A stretch of 15,096 nucleotides of DNA from Candidatus Uhrbacteria bacterium (GCA_003509895.1 DOMJ01000046.1:1-15096), one strand, 5' to 3'; positions 6,104 through 13,296 are shown, counted from the first letter of the stretch. Translations and numbers: made by a program. Notes: generated by a model from the letters alone, not told the origin.

Positions 6104-7123
6104 TCAAATAGCTTCCTTTGGAGGAAACAACTGCACACCGGGGAACAAGATAACGCTTTCAATACTGGAGAACCCGGCCAAAATCATAATAAGTCGATCG
6201 AGTCCAAGTCCGTTTCCAAAGAGCGGCTGATCTATTTGCTTCAAAGCTTCAATCAATGCCTCGTCTATGGGAAAGAGTGTCTTTCCCAGCCGTTGACGCT
6301 CACGTTGTTCTTCCACAAATCTTCGTCGCTGTTCCACGGGATCTGTGAGTTCTGCGTAACCGTTACACAATTCAATACCGGCAATATAGGCTTCAAACCG
6401 CTCTGCAAAGCCTTGTTCATTGATCCGTGCCAACGTGGCCTCATGCCGTGGATAGTGTTTTACAATCACGGGTGCTGGTGAATCTCGCAAAACAGGGTCT
6501 ACGCAATTCAACATCAGACGCTGAAACAGATCCGATATCGTGTCGTCTTCTTGCCAGTCCATGTCGAGGCTCTTTAATGCCTTCTGGTAGTCCTCTTTTG
6601 TCACGTGAGACAACTGATCCATACCACAGTGGCGTCTAAAGAGTTCCTCCACACTCACGACTGTCCAGTCTTCCGGCTTGAGAGAAATGATTTTTCCATT
6701 CCGCTCAATGGTTTGCCCGCCATTGATTGCCTCTGCGACGGCTCCAACCAAGCGAATCGTTTCCTGAATACCTTCATCCAAGGAAGACCCGATCCGGTAC
6801 CACTCAAGCATAGTAAATTCCGGATTGTGCATTTTGTCTAACGGCTCGTTATTACGAAAGACGCGCGCCAACTCATAAATCCGAGGGATTTCTGCCGAGA
6901 CTATCTTCTTAAGAGCGTACTCCGGGCTCGTAATCATTGCTCCTTTATAGGATTCGCCCGTAGCTGTTACAAGGGTTGACTCAAAATGGGAAAGTGTTGG
7001 CTGTATGTCCGGCGACGGAACAAAACGAGGTGTTTGCGCTTCCAAGTAGCAATGTGCTTCAAAGAATGATCGAACCGCTTTGTCCACCTTGTCCCGTAAA
7101 ATGATTTTGTCTTTGGTATTCAT
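6104..7123 (-). CDS. epmA: EF-P lysine ligase EpmA (LysRS paralogue)
   Basis: This class II lysyl-tRNA-synthetase-like catalytic core attaches lysine to EF-P. At 339 residues it lacks the N-terminal anticodon-binding OB domain of true LysRS (about 500 residues). Motif 2 shows RVFRNNE with HNPEFTMLEWYR (about 88-110), then FEAYIAGIELCNGYAELTD (243-261) and motif 3 GNGLGLDRL (303-311). Aligned from memory with E. coli EpmA (motif 3 GVALGVDRL), Gly305 falls on Ala298, a residue tied to preference for beta-lysine; LysRS has Gly there. No epmB (lysine 2,3-aminomutase) is in the window. ATG 7123 is preferred over the in-frame ATG at 7141, which lies inside the terminator hairpin. No Shine-Dalgarno is seen. 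The chemistry it performs is inferred. Confidence 0.92.
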   Translation of the reverse strand: MNTKDKIILRDKVDKAVRSFFEAHCYLEAQTPRFVPSPDIQPTLSHFESTLVTATGESYKGAMITSPEYALKKIVSAEIPRIYELARVFRNNEPLDKMHNPEFTMLEWYRIGSSLDEGIQETIRLVGAVAEAINGGQTIERNGKIISLKPEDWTVVSVEELFRRHCGMDQLSHVTKEDYQKALKSLDMDWQEDDTISDLFQRLMLNCVDPVLRDSPAPVIVKHYPRHEATLARINEQGFAERFEAYIAGIELCNGYAELTDPVEQRRRFVEEQRERQRLGKTLFPIDEALIEALKQIDQPLFGNGLGLDRLIMILAGFSSIESVILFPGVQLFPPKEAI

Positions 7124-7151
7124 GAAAAACAAACGGCCCATAGAGGGCCGT
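7124..7151 (-). terminator. Intrinsic terminator after rpsR, abutting the epmA start
   Basis: On the minus strand, ACGGCCC and GGGCCGT (7133-7139 with 7145-7151) form a perfect 7-bp stem with a five-base loop, followed by TTTGTTTTTC directly before ATG 7123. It starts four bases after the rpsR stop. Because the T-run touches the epmA start codon, readthrough would set epmA/efp expression unless epmA has its own promoter. Confidence 0.8.
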
Positions 7152-7155
7152 CCTG

Positions 7156-7377
7156 TTATTTGTTCTCGAATGGAACGAGCGCCATGATACGAGCTCGCTT
7201 AATGGCACGGGCCATTGCACGCTGTTGCTTTGCCGAGATACCGGAACGACGGCGGGGAACGATCTTTCCATAGCTTGAAAGAAAGCGTCGGAGAAGACCA
7301 ATATCCTTGTAATCAATTTCGTCCGCTTTAGGACAGGTGAATGGCTTTCGCACACTCTTTCCAGGAATTTTGTTCAT
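7156..7377 (-). CDS. rpsR: 30S ribosomal protein S18
   Basis: S18 binds the central domain of 16S rRNA as a dimer with S6. The 73-residue protein carries the characteristic core YKDIGLLRRFLSSYGKI, followed by PRRRSGISAKQQRAMARAIKRAR. An N-terminal CP pair (residues 15-16) remains, but not a full zinc-binding set. Its ATG begins two bases after the ssb stop, so translation is likely coupled. It is the last gene of the rpsF-ssb-rpsR operon. Confidence 0.97.
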   Translation of the reverse strand: MNKIPGKSVRKPFTCPKADEIDYKDIGLLRRFLSSYGKIVPRRRSGISAKQQRAMARAIKRARIMALVPFENK

Positions 7378-7379
7378 AT

Positions 7380-7844
7380 CTAGAATGGAATATCTTCAAC
7401 TTGAATCTCCTCAATGTGTTCGGACACAGGTGCTGCGCCTGTAGGCTCGGTAGGCGAACTGCTAAAAGGCGTAGAGCCGGCTGCGGCTGCGGAAAGATTC
7501 GTAGAACCTCCGCCTGCACCGCCAAGCATAATCATACTTTCTGCCACAATTTCCGTGGTTCGGCGCTTGCTACCGTCTTGTCCTTCCCACTCGCGCGTTT
7601 GCAAACGTCCTTCCACAAACACTTTGCGTCCCTTTGTTAAATATTGCGAAATAATATCCGCAAGCTTTCCCCAGGCGACCACGTTATGGAATTCTGTTTG
7701 CTCCTGCTTCTTTCCCTCTCGGTCTGTAAAAGCACGATTGGTTGCAACACCAAAGTTAACGACGGACTGTCCGGAGGGCGTTGTACGCAATTCCGGATCG
7801 CGTGTCAGGTTTCCAATGAGTTGCGCGCGATTAAGGCTCATCAT
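7380..7844 (-). CDS. ssb: Single-stranded DNA-binding protein
   Basis: SSB coats single-stranded DNA during replication, recombination and repair and recruits partner enzymes through its C-terminal tip. The 154-residue protein has an OB-fold (about 3-107: LNRAQLIGNLTRDPELR, FHNVVAWGKLADI, GRKVFVEGRLQTREWE). A Gly/Ala/Ser/Pro-rich flexible linker follows, with an acidic tip ending VEDIPF, the canonical partner-binding peptide. Two adjacent ATGs (7844 and 7841) can start it; the longer in-frame extension upstream overlaps rpsF and has no family similarity. It is second in the rpsF-ssb-rpsR operon, 37 bases after the rpsF stop, with no Shine-Dalgarno. Confidence 0.97.
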   Translation of the reverse strand: MMSLNRAQLIGNLTRDPELRTTPSGQSVVNFGVATNRAFTDREGKKQEQTEFHNVVAWGKLADIISQYLTKGRKVFVEGRLQTREWEGQDGSKRRTTEIVAESMIMLGGAGGGSTNLSAAAAGSTPFSSSPTEPTGAAPVSEHIEEIQVEDIPF

Positions 7845-7881
7845 AGTTGTAGGAATTAGGGTTAAGGAATGAAACGGATGC

Positions 7882-8379
7882 TTATAGCTTCTCGGTATCG
7901 GACTCGAGAATCTCGTCAATCTTCTTGGCAAGTGCCTCTTCCGTAACAATCTTTGTATCCTCAACGGCCTTTTCTACCTCTGCTTCTGTTTTCTTTGTTC
8001 GTGCCGGAACATCACTGTTGGTTCCCGGCTTCTTGCGTCGTCCCATCTCTGGAATCTCGTACTCAGGCAAAGTTACAGTGGCCTTTTCTGCACCTGGCAG
8101 CGCCTTGACAATCATGTGCCGCAGCACGCGCGCATCGTGACGCAACTCTTCATCCAATGCAGCAACGTTACTTGTTTCTGCCGTAAAACAGACAAGTACA
8201 TAGTATCCGTATCGGATACCTCGAATCGGATAGGCAAGCTTACGCTTACCAAAGGACTCATCTCGCAAAGACTCCGTACCGTGCTTTACGATGAGTGCCG
8301 ACACCTCATCCTTGAGCTTACCAACCTCCTCCTCTGTGCTGGTAGCCGGGATGATGTACATAAGTTCGTACGTCATCAT
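7882..8379 (-). CDS. rpsF: 30S ribosomal protein S6 with long charged C-terminus
   Basis: S6 pairs with S18 on the 30S platform. The N-terminal 95 residues or so show the ferredoxin-like S6 fold (MTYELMYII, FGKRKLAYPIRGIRYGYYVL, LRHDARVLRHMIVK). The protein is 165 residues, longer than the usual 95-135. The extra C-terminal part (about 108-165) has a basic patch (GRRKKPG, residues 113-119), followed by a charged, helical-looking Glu/Lys/Ala stretch. ATG 8379 is followed at once by a second ATG. It is the first gene of the operon and has its own promoter and a structured leader upstream. Confidence 0.96.
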   Translation of the reverse strand: MMTYELMYIIPATSTEEEVGKLKDEVSALIVKHGTESLRDESFGKRKLAYPIRGIRYGYYVLVCFTAETSNVAALDEELRHDARVLRHMIVKALPGAEKATVTLPEYEIPEMGRRKKPGTNSDVPARTKKTEAEVEKAVEDTKIVTEEALAKKIDEILESDTEKL

Positions 8380-8452
8380 AGAAAATATTCGTCCTACGTG
8401 TTTAAGGGTCGTAGGAAACCTCTATGAAAGAGGCCATGGACTAGTGATAGTC
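8380..8452 (-). promoter_or_regulatory. Structured leader of the rpsF-ssb-rpsR mRNA (three hairpins)
   Basis: Read on the minus strand, three successive stems fill the leader: GACTA/TAGTC (8439-8452, four-base loop), CCTCT/AGAGG (8419-8433, five-base loop) and TCCTACG/CGTAGGA (8392-8416, eleven-base loop). In many bacteria the S6:S18 dimer represses its own mRNA through a hairpin with a CCG bulge. I do not see a clear CCG bulge here, so membership in that class is open. Confidence 0.6.
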
Positions 8453-8458
8453 GGTGGG

Positions 8459-8487
8459 AGAATACGTTTTACAGCCGTTTTTGTCAA
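8459..8487 (-). promoter_or_regulatory. Sigma70-type promoter of rpsF-ssb-rpsR
   Basis: On the minus strand a perfect -35 TTGACA (8482-8487) is separated by exactly 17 bases from TATTCT (8459-8464, 4 of 6). Initiation would fall near 8452, giving a leader of about 73 bases. It sits just downstream of the methyltransferase gene's terminator, as expected for a fresh transcription unit. Confidence 0.75.
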
Positions 8488-8504
8488 GTCGGAGGGGCCT
8501 AGCA

Positions 8505-8528
8505 TAAAAAACGCCACAAGGGCGTTTT
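8505..8528 (-). terminator. Intrinsic terminator of the ychF-methyltransferase unit
   Basis: On the minus strand AAAACGCC and GGCGTTTT form a perfect 8-bp stem with a five-base loop (8508-8528), followed by a run of T's. The hairpin overlaps the methyltransferase stop codon by two bases. Confidence 0.85.
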
Positions 8529-9732
8529 ATTTCTTATAAACAAATCTGTAGATATCCCGTAAAACCAGTTGATCTTCTCTTCCATAACGCAGGGCACCAA
8601 ACCTAGTCGTTTCCACTCCTTTAAATACATCCTGTTCAAATCCAAAAAGTTGCGCACGTTCCACAAATCGTGGCTCAACCACTGATCCATCCACAACATA
8701 GGCCGGTAAAGCAATCACAACTCTGGCGCCGTCCGTTAAAATGGATGTAAACGCTCTAAAACTCTCCGTATACATCTCAACAAGCTGGTCAAGCTGTTTT
8801 TCTAGAGCTACTCGGTCTTCGTTGCCGGTGCGTGGTTTTCCAAGAAAGACCTCTGTCACAATCAAATCAACGGATCCCGGGGCCAAAAACGTTCCAAGCG
8901 CCTCGGCTTTTGTTTGCAAAACGCGCGGCTCTACCAAAACACCTGTGCGCTCCGCTTCCCAGGCCACATTCACACGTGTTGCCTCCGACGCAATAGGATC
9001 AATGTCACTCCCAATCAATTTTTTAAATCCAAGAGCCATAGCCTCTGTTAAAACGGTTCCCACACCGCAAAATGGATCCAATAGCGTGTCTTTGTCCGGG
9101 TTCCCTCCCGCCAGGTTGATCATGGTTCGAGCCAGCTTTGGCGGTAACATTCCGCGCTTTGTATGACGCTCCGGTCGGCCATAATCTCGTGCTCCCCATT
9201 CTTCAAAATCCTGCACAGACTCCGTAATACCAATTAAAATCCCTTCGGCTTGTGGAAAAAGACAAAATTCAATCCCACCGGATAGGAGCTTTTGCTTTGT
9301 TACAATCACAGAAGATAAAACGGGAATCTTAGAAGTAACGAGGCGAGAAGATCTCCCTTGTTGCTTTAAATTGTTTTTCACGCGCAAACCAATACGCTCC
9401 GCCTGCATCCGCAATGCCGTCAGTTTTCCTCGATGGCCACCACTATAAACACTGATACCAAACTTCATTTTTGCGTCGTCTGTTGGCCGTACGGTCGTTA
9501 TGAGGCTTGAGAGAACAAGGACGAGCTCATCTTGATCTGCGACGGATGCATGTATAACACCCGTCTTAATCACCCCACCCAATCGACTCTGCTGTGCGCT
9601 AAGATTACCGCTAAATCCTCCAACAATAAGCACGTCGTCTGCATCTACAACAGTTGTTACGTCTCCAACGACCGCCTGGATTTCGGCGCGTGCAATGTCT
9701 CGCTGTGTTCCCAAAATAAAGAAAGCGTCCAT
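8527..9732 (-). CDS. Trm11/THUMP-like methyltransferase, probably RNA
   Basis: The 401-residue protein resembles archaeal/eukaryotic Trm11-type tRNA (guanine-N2) methyltransferases. It has a divergent N-terminal THUMP-like part (about 1-170), a linker with DYGRPERHTKRGMLPPKLAR (183-202) and a Rossmann methyltransferase domain. SAM-binding motif I is LLDPFCGVGT (217-226), followed by GSDIDPIA (241-248). The catalytic motif IV, usually (D/N)PP(Y/F), reads TEVFLG (293-298) at the expected place. The target is therefore uncertain, and it may have a different substrate or reduced activity. Its ATG starts one base after the ychF stop, so the two genes form a coupled unit. The end overlaps the terminator hairpin. 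Confidence 0.8.
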   Translation of the reverse strand: MDAFFILGTQRDIARAEIQAVVGDVTTVVDADDVLIVGGFSGNLSAQQSRLGGVIKTGVIHASVADQDELVLVLSSLITTVRPTDDAKMKFGISVYSGGHRGKLTALRMQAERIGLRVKNNLKQQGRSSRLVTSKIPVLSSVIVTKQKLLSGGIEFCLFPQAEGILIGITESVQDFEEWGARDYGRPERHTKRGMLPPKLARTMINLAGGNPDKDTLLDPFCGVGTVLTEAMALGFKKLIGSDIDPIASEATRVNVAWEAERTGVLVEPRVLQTKAEALGTFLAPGSVDLIVTEVFLGKPRTGNEDRVALEKQLDQLVEMYTESFRAFTSILTDGARVVIALPAYVVDGSVVEPRFVERAQLFGFEQDVFKGVETTRFGALRYGREDQLVLRDIYRFVYKK

Positions 9733-9733
9733 A

Positions 9734-10807
9734 CTAGCTGCTCAGTCGGAAATAACAAACGTCCCCATCACGAACCACGTACTCCTTTCCCTCTATTCTC
9801 TCTCGTCCCGCCTCCCGCGCACCAACACGGCCCAATGTTACATAGTCCTCATAAGAGATCACCTCTGCCCGAATAAAGGCCTTTTCAAAGTCCGTATGAA
9901 TAACCGCAGCTGCCTGTGGCGCCTTAAACCCACGAGAAATTTGCCATGCGCGCGTCTCTTTTTCTCCGGACGTAAAGTACGTAATTAAATCCAGTGTTTC
10001 AAAAGCGGTGCGAATCAATCGATCCAACGCCGTTTGTTTGAGTCCGACCGCCTCCAGGTATTCTGTGCGCTCCTCCTCGGATAGCTCTACAAGATCTGAC
10101 TCGAGTTGGATACAAATGGGCAATGAAATGCGACCTTCTCCAAGCGGCGACACCCAGTTTGGATCCGCAGCATCCTTTTCACTCACATTGATGATATAAA
10201 TCACCGGCTTACCCGTAAGCAAAAATAGCGGCTTTGCCATGGCACGTTCTTCGTCTGTCATCTCCACCGATGTTGCCAACTTCCCCTGAGCTAACGCGGC
10301 ATAAATGCGCTCCATTAAATCCAAACGCTTCTTTTCTTCCTTATCTGCCCCGCTCTTCATTTTTGTTTTTTGCCGATCAATCTGGCGCTCCATAGACTCC
10401 AAATCGGCCAGGGCAAGCTCCAACTCAATGGTTTCCACGTCGCGAACCGGGTCAACGCCACCCTCAACATGCACAACGTTCTCGTTCACAAATGAGCGTA
10501 CAACATGGCAAATCGCATCAACTTCGCGAATATTCCCCAAAAATTTGTTTCCCAACCCTTCTCCTTTTGATGCGCCTCGTACTAAACCGGCAATATCCAC
10601 AAACTCGATAGCCGCCGAAATAATTTTTTCCGATTTTGTCTTCTCGGACAAGGGTTTGAGCCTGTAATCCGGCACTTCTACGACTCCTACGTTTGGCTCA
10701 ATGGTACAAAACGGAAAATTTGCACAGTCTACCTGCTTCTTTGTAAGCGTCCGAAAGAGTGTTGACTTCCCAACGTTTGGGAGCCCGACGATTCCAACTG
10801 ATAACAT
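9734..10807 (-). CDS. ychF: Redox/ribosome-associated ATPase YchF (OLA1 family)
   Basis: YchF is a universally conserved Obg-related P-loop ATPase that associates with ribosomes. The 357-residue protein matches the usual length (E. coli 363). It has G1 GLPNVGKST (8-16), switch/G3 FVDIAGLV, and NVSE in place of the GTPase NKxD motif, the family's hallmark of ATP preference. A coiled-coil insert (around LESMERQIDRQKTKM) and a C-terminal TGS-type domain (DLITYFTSGEKETRAWQI) follow. I chose ATG 10807; upstream in-frame codons lack similarity and run through the promoter. An extended -10 ends eight bases before the ATG, so the mRNA is probably leaderless. The methyltransferase gene follows one base later. 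Confidence 0.97.
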   Translation of the reverse strand: MLSVGIVGLPNVGKSTLFRTLTKKQVDCANFPFCTIEPNVGVVEVPDYRLKPLSEKTKSEKIISAAIEFVDIAGLVRGASKGEGLGNKFLGNIREVDAICHVVRSFVNENVVHVEGGVDPVRDVETIELELALADLESMERQIDRQKTKMKSGADKEEKKRLDLMERIYAALAQGKLATSVEMTDEERAMAKPLFLLTGKPVIYIINVSEKDAADPNWVSPLGEGRISLPICIQLESDLVELSEEERTEYLEAVGLKQTALDRLIRTAFETLDLITYFTSGEKETRAWQISRGFKAPQAAAVIHTDFEKAFIRAEVISYEDYVTLGRVGAREAGRERIEGKEYVVRDGDVCYFRLSS

Positions 10808-10815
10808 ACCGCAGG

Positions 10816-10843
10816 AGTATAGCAGCTTAAAAGTAAAAATCAA
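10816..10843 (-). promoter_or_regulatory. Promoter of ychF, predicted leaderless
   Basis: On the minus strand TTGATT (10838-10843) is 16 bases before TATACT (10816-10821, 5 of 6), which is preceded by TGC, making a strong extended -10. The hexamer ends eight bases before the ychF ATG, so initiation should fall on or next to the A of the start codon. Confidence 0.7.
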
Positions 10844-10906
10844 GGGTCCATGCGTACATTGGAGCAAAATACAAGCACCGCAAACCATCTGGTGTATGGC
10901 GTCTTC

Positions 10907-13276
10907 TTATTCCACGATCAACGGCTCCAACTGCTGTACGGAGGGCACCTCACTGACTCCATTTTCCAAAAGCCTCAATTTATCTTTTACTGTCTGATCA
11001 TCCGGATTCAAGATTAACAAATCTTGTAACTGCGTTATTGCATCCGATATTCTCCCTTCTTGCTCATACAGACCCGCAAGATACCACTTGGCGTTTGCAT
11101 AGGCGGGCGCGTAGAGAAGAGCACCCTCAAACGCCTGAATTGCCTTGGTGGTACTGCCAGCTCGTAATTGAACAACGCCTAATTCAAATCGCAGAACGGC
11201 ATCTTTTGGCGACTGTAAAATAAGAGCTTCTATTTGTTGAATCGCCTCCGGAAGTCTGCTCTGACGGTCATACACGAGTGCACGCGTATAGAGCCCAATA
11301 GAGGTTGGTCGCAAAGCAAGTGATTCACTCACTGCCTGTTCCGCCTCCACAAGCAGGTCAAAAATAAACTTGTCCGACTCCTCCCCAACGGGAAGTGATT
11401 CCGTAGAGTCATCAACCAGAGTCAAAATGGCTCGAGCGAATGCAAGATGTTGGAGTGGATTTGCCGGATCCAGATTTCGCGCATAGCGATGCGCATTCAC
11501 CGCCTCCCGATCCGAACCGGCAATAACCGGAGTAAGGACTGTGTAAATATCAGCCGCCACGCGAACATTTCTCACATCTGCTGAGTCCAATGCAATCGCG
11601 TGTTGCGCCATGGTAACCGCAGACTGGGCGGCGTGTGAAATGGCCTCGGCATTTTCTACAACATCTCCACCGGCAAGGGCGTTCAGATTTCGTACGTGGG
11701 CGATGGCTAACGCTCTTGCGTAACCTGCGTTCCACCTATTTGTACGTGCAGCCATACCTATAAGTTGTACCAGTTCCTCGCTCGTGCCACCTGCTCGCTG
11801 TAGAGATACCGCTCGAGCAATAAGCACCTCACTCGTCATCCATCTGAGGGAGAAGAACACAGCAAAAACAAACAGGACGCCAAGGGTAACAAAACTAAAC
11901 GCCACCAAAAGAGCATTCCGACTCTGTGGCTGTACCTGCACGACGATCGTTTTTCGCATAAGATGTGCAAGCAAAAGTCCCGTAATAAGCCAGAAAACCA
12001 ACTGTATTGGGAGGTCGGATGCATACAGGATTTGACTTGCAAGAAGGGCCGTCCACACGCTAGCGAGCACGGCGATTGTCTGCCAATCTTCTCGATTTTT
12101 CTTCCAAATGAGTGCCACGAGCGATTTGGAAAGTACCCAGCCAAAAAAGAGAACAAGGAGGCCAAACGGAATCAGGCCCCACGTTGCAAGGAGCGTAAGC
12201 AGATGCGATGCCCCATGATCAAACGCGATGTTCCAAAACGGAGATTGATTAATCAGCCCCGGCTTAAAGCGCGAAAAGTCATTGGCAAAGGTCCCGGGTC
12301 CAGATCCAAACGGTCCGTCTACCGTAAGTGTTTCAATCGCAATGGCAGCCGTTGTTGTATAGCTTGGGCTTGCCTCGACAGGAATACGGCTGGTCCAAGG
12401 GACCTGAACAATAAGGAGAATCAAAGAAAAAGCGAACAAAAGCATTGGGGCCAAAACGCGAGAGGGCTTAGAAAATGCCTTTGGATCAAACAATCCAAGC
12501 GATACAAACAAACCACTTCCAACAAGCAAGATAATCTGCGTTGGAAAGGTGTCTATTAAGGCCATGGAAAGGACGGTAAAAAACAAAACAGCAGCCCCTA
12601 CAAACCCAAAAGCCTGTCGCCATGCGCGTGTTGGTAACCAGGTATCTTTTTGAGACGTATCCTGCACGACCCAGAGACCTACCACAAGCAGAGACATACT
12701 CGCACCAAGAATAGAGAGGGATTCAAACGTCCCCGTTGTACTCAGTCCGGCAAAGCTCTGTTCACCCAGCACCGGGACTCCAAGAAAAGACAGAAGCGCC
12801 ACAATCCAGGCAAGTAATACACCCAAAAGAGCCGCAAAAGAATATCGACGAACAAAGGACGCACCTTCTCCCTCTCGTAGAGCCAGCATGTAAACAAAGA
12901 GCAGACAGAGAACGGGCACAACCGCTGTATACCCTTGACCCGTTGAGCCGATCCAGCTTGCAAACCCCGCGGAAGAGGCAACGGCAGAGAGAACGACTCC
13001 AAAAAAAACAAGACCCGGGAGCCAGAGCATCCATCCGGCACGATGGAACCATGCGCGCGTTCTATAGATGCTTGCCATCCACGAAAACGCCGCAAAAGAT
13101 GTCAGTACATAAAGTAAAACAAGCTTGACCGGACCAAACATATCCGCAAAAACAGGAACAACAGCAAGCGGCATGGAAACGAGAAGAACAACGAGCGTCC
13201 AAGAACTTGCTCGCGCACCCTCCCACGAGAGAAGACGGTTTTGTAGAGCTCGTATTTTTTTATTTGTGGTAGGCAT
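10907..13276 (-). CDS. O-antigen ligase/polymerase-like membrane protein with TPR domain
   Basis: The 789-residue protein has about 13 predicted membrane helices between residues 26 and 477, then a soluble helical part with TPR repeats (about 642-767, for example PEAIQQIEALILQSPKDAVL and TTKAIQAFEGALLYAP). The membrane part shows the Wzy/WaaL-type signature GSGPGTFANDF (324-334) and a histidine loop FDHGASHLLTLLATWGLIPF (352-371), the region thought to handle undecaprenyl-linked sugar. Known relatives transfer or polymerise glycans outside the inner membrane; such ligase-TPR fusions are common in CPR. The substrate here is unknown (glycan polymer, or protein O-glycosylation of surface proteins). 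I chose ATG 13276; the extension upstream crosses the promoter and terminator. An extended -10 lies close to the ATG and there is no Shine-Dalgarno. Confidence 0.85.
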   Translation of the reverse strand: MPTTNKKIRALQNRLLSWEGARASSWTLVVLLVSMPLAVVPVFADMFGPVKLVLLYVLTSFAAFSWMASIYRTRAWFHRAGWMLWLPGLVFFGVVLSAVASSAGFASWIGSTGQGYTAVVPVLCLLFVYMLALREGEGASFVRRYSFAALLGVLLAWIVALLSFLGVPVLGEQSFAGLSTTGTFESLSILGASMSLLVVGLWVVQDTSQKDTWLPTRAWRQAFGFVGAAVLFFTVLSMALIDTFPTQIILLVGSGLFVSLGLFDPKAFSKPSRVLAPMLLFAFSLILLIVQVPWTSRIPVEASPSYTTTAAIAIETLTVDGPFGSGPGTFANDFSRFKPGLINQSPFWNIAFDHGASHLLTLLATWGLIPFGLLVLFFGWVLSKSLVALIWKKNREDWQTIAVLASVWTALLASQILYASDLPIQLVFWLITGLLLAHLMRKTIVVQVQPQSRNALLVAFSFVTLGVLFVFAVFFSLRWMTSEVLIARAVSLQRAGGTSEELVQLIGMAARTNRWNAGYARALAIAHVRNLNALAGGDVVENAEAISHAAQSAVTMAQHAIALDSADVRNVRVAADIYTVLTPVIAGSDREAVNAHRYARNLDPANPLQHLAFARAILTLVDDSTESLPVGEESDKFIFDLLVEAEQAVSESLALRPTSIGLYTRALVYDRQSRLPEAIQQIEALILQSPKDAVLRFELGVVQLRAGSTTKAIQAFEGALLYAPAYANAKWYLAGLYEQEGRISDAITQLQDLLILNPDDQTVKDKLRLLENGVSEVPSVQQLEPLIVE

Positions 13277-13286
13277 AGATGTGCAA

Positions 13287-13295
13287 AGTATAACA
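13287..13295 (-). promoter_or_regulatory. Extended -10 promoter of the O-antigen-ligase-like gene
   Basis: On the minus strand TGTTATACT (TGn plus TATACT) ends ten bases before ATG 13276, so the leader would be at most a few bases. No good -35 is present at 16-18 bases. It lies directly downstream of the terminator of the preceding gene. Confidence 0.6.
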
Positions 13296-13296
13296 T

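Noticed and set aside
4461..8510. 13-base string GCCTAGCATAAAA occurring both after recA and near 8497-8509
   Set aside because: A repeat of this length is expected about once by chance in 15 kb, and no longer similarity surrounds it.
10808..10906. Possible terminator after the O-antigen-ligase-like gene
   Set aside because: Only weak alternative pairings (CACC/GGTG and ATACA/TGTAT) precede a short T-run; not enough to call.
12736..13128. Overlapping frames on both strands within the membrane-protein gene
   Set aside because: They are shadows of the long transmembrane coding sequence, with no ribosome site, motif or plausible composition.
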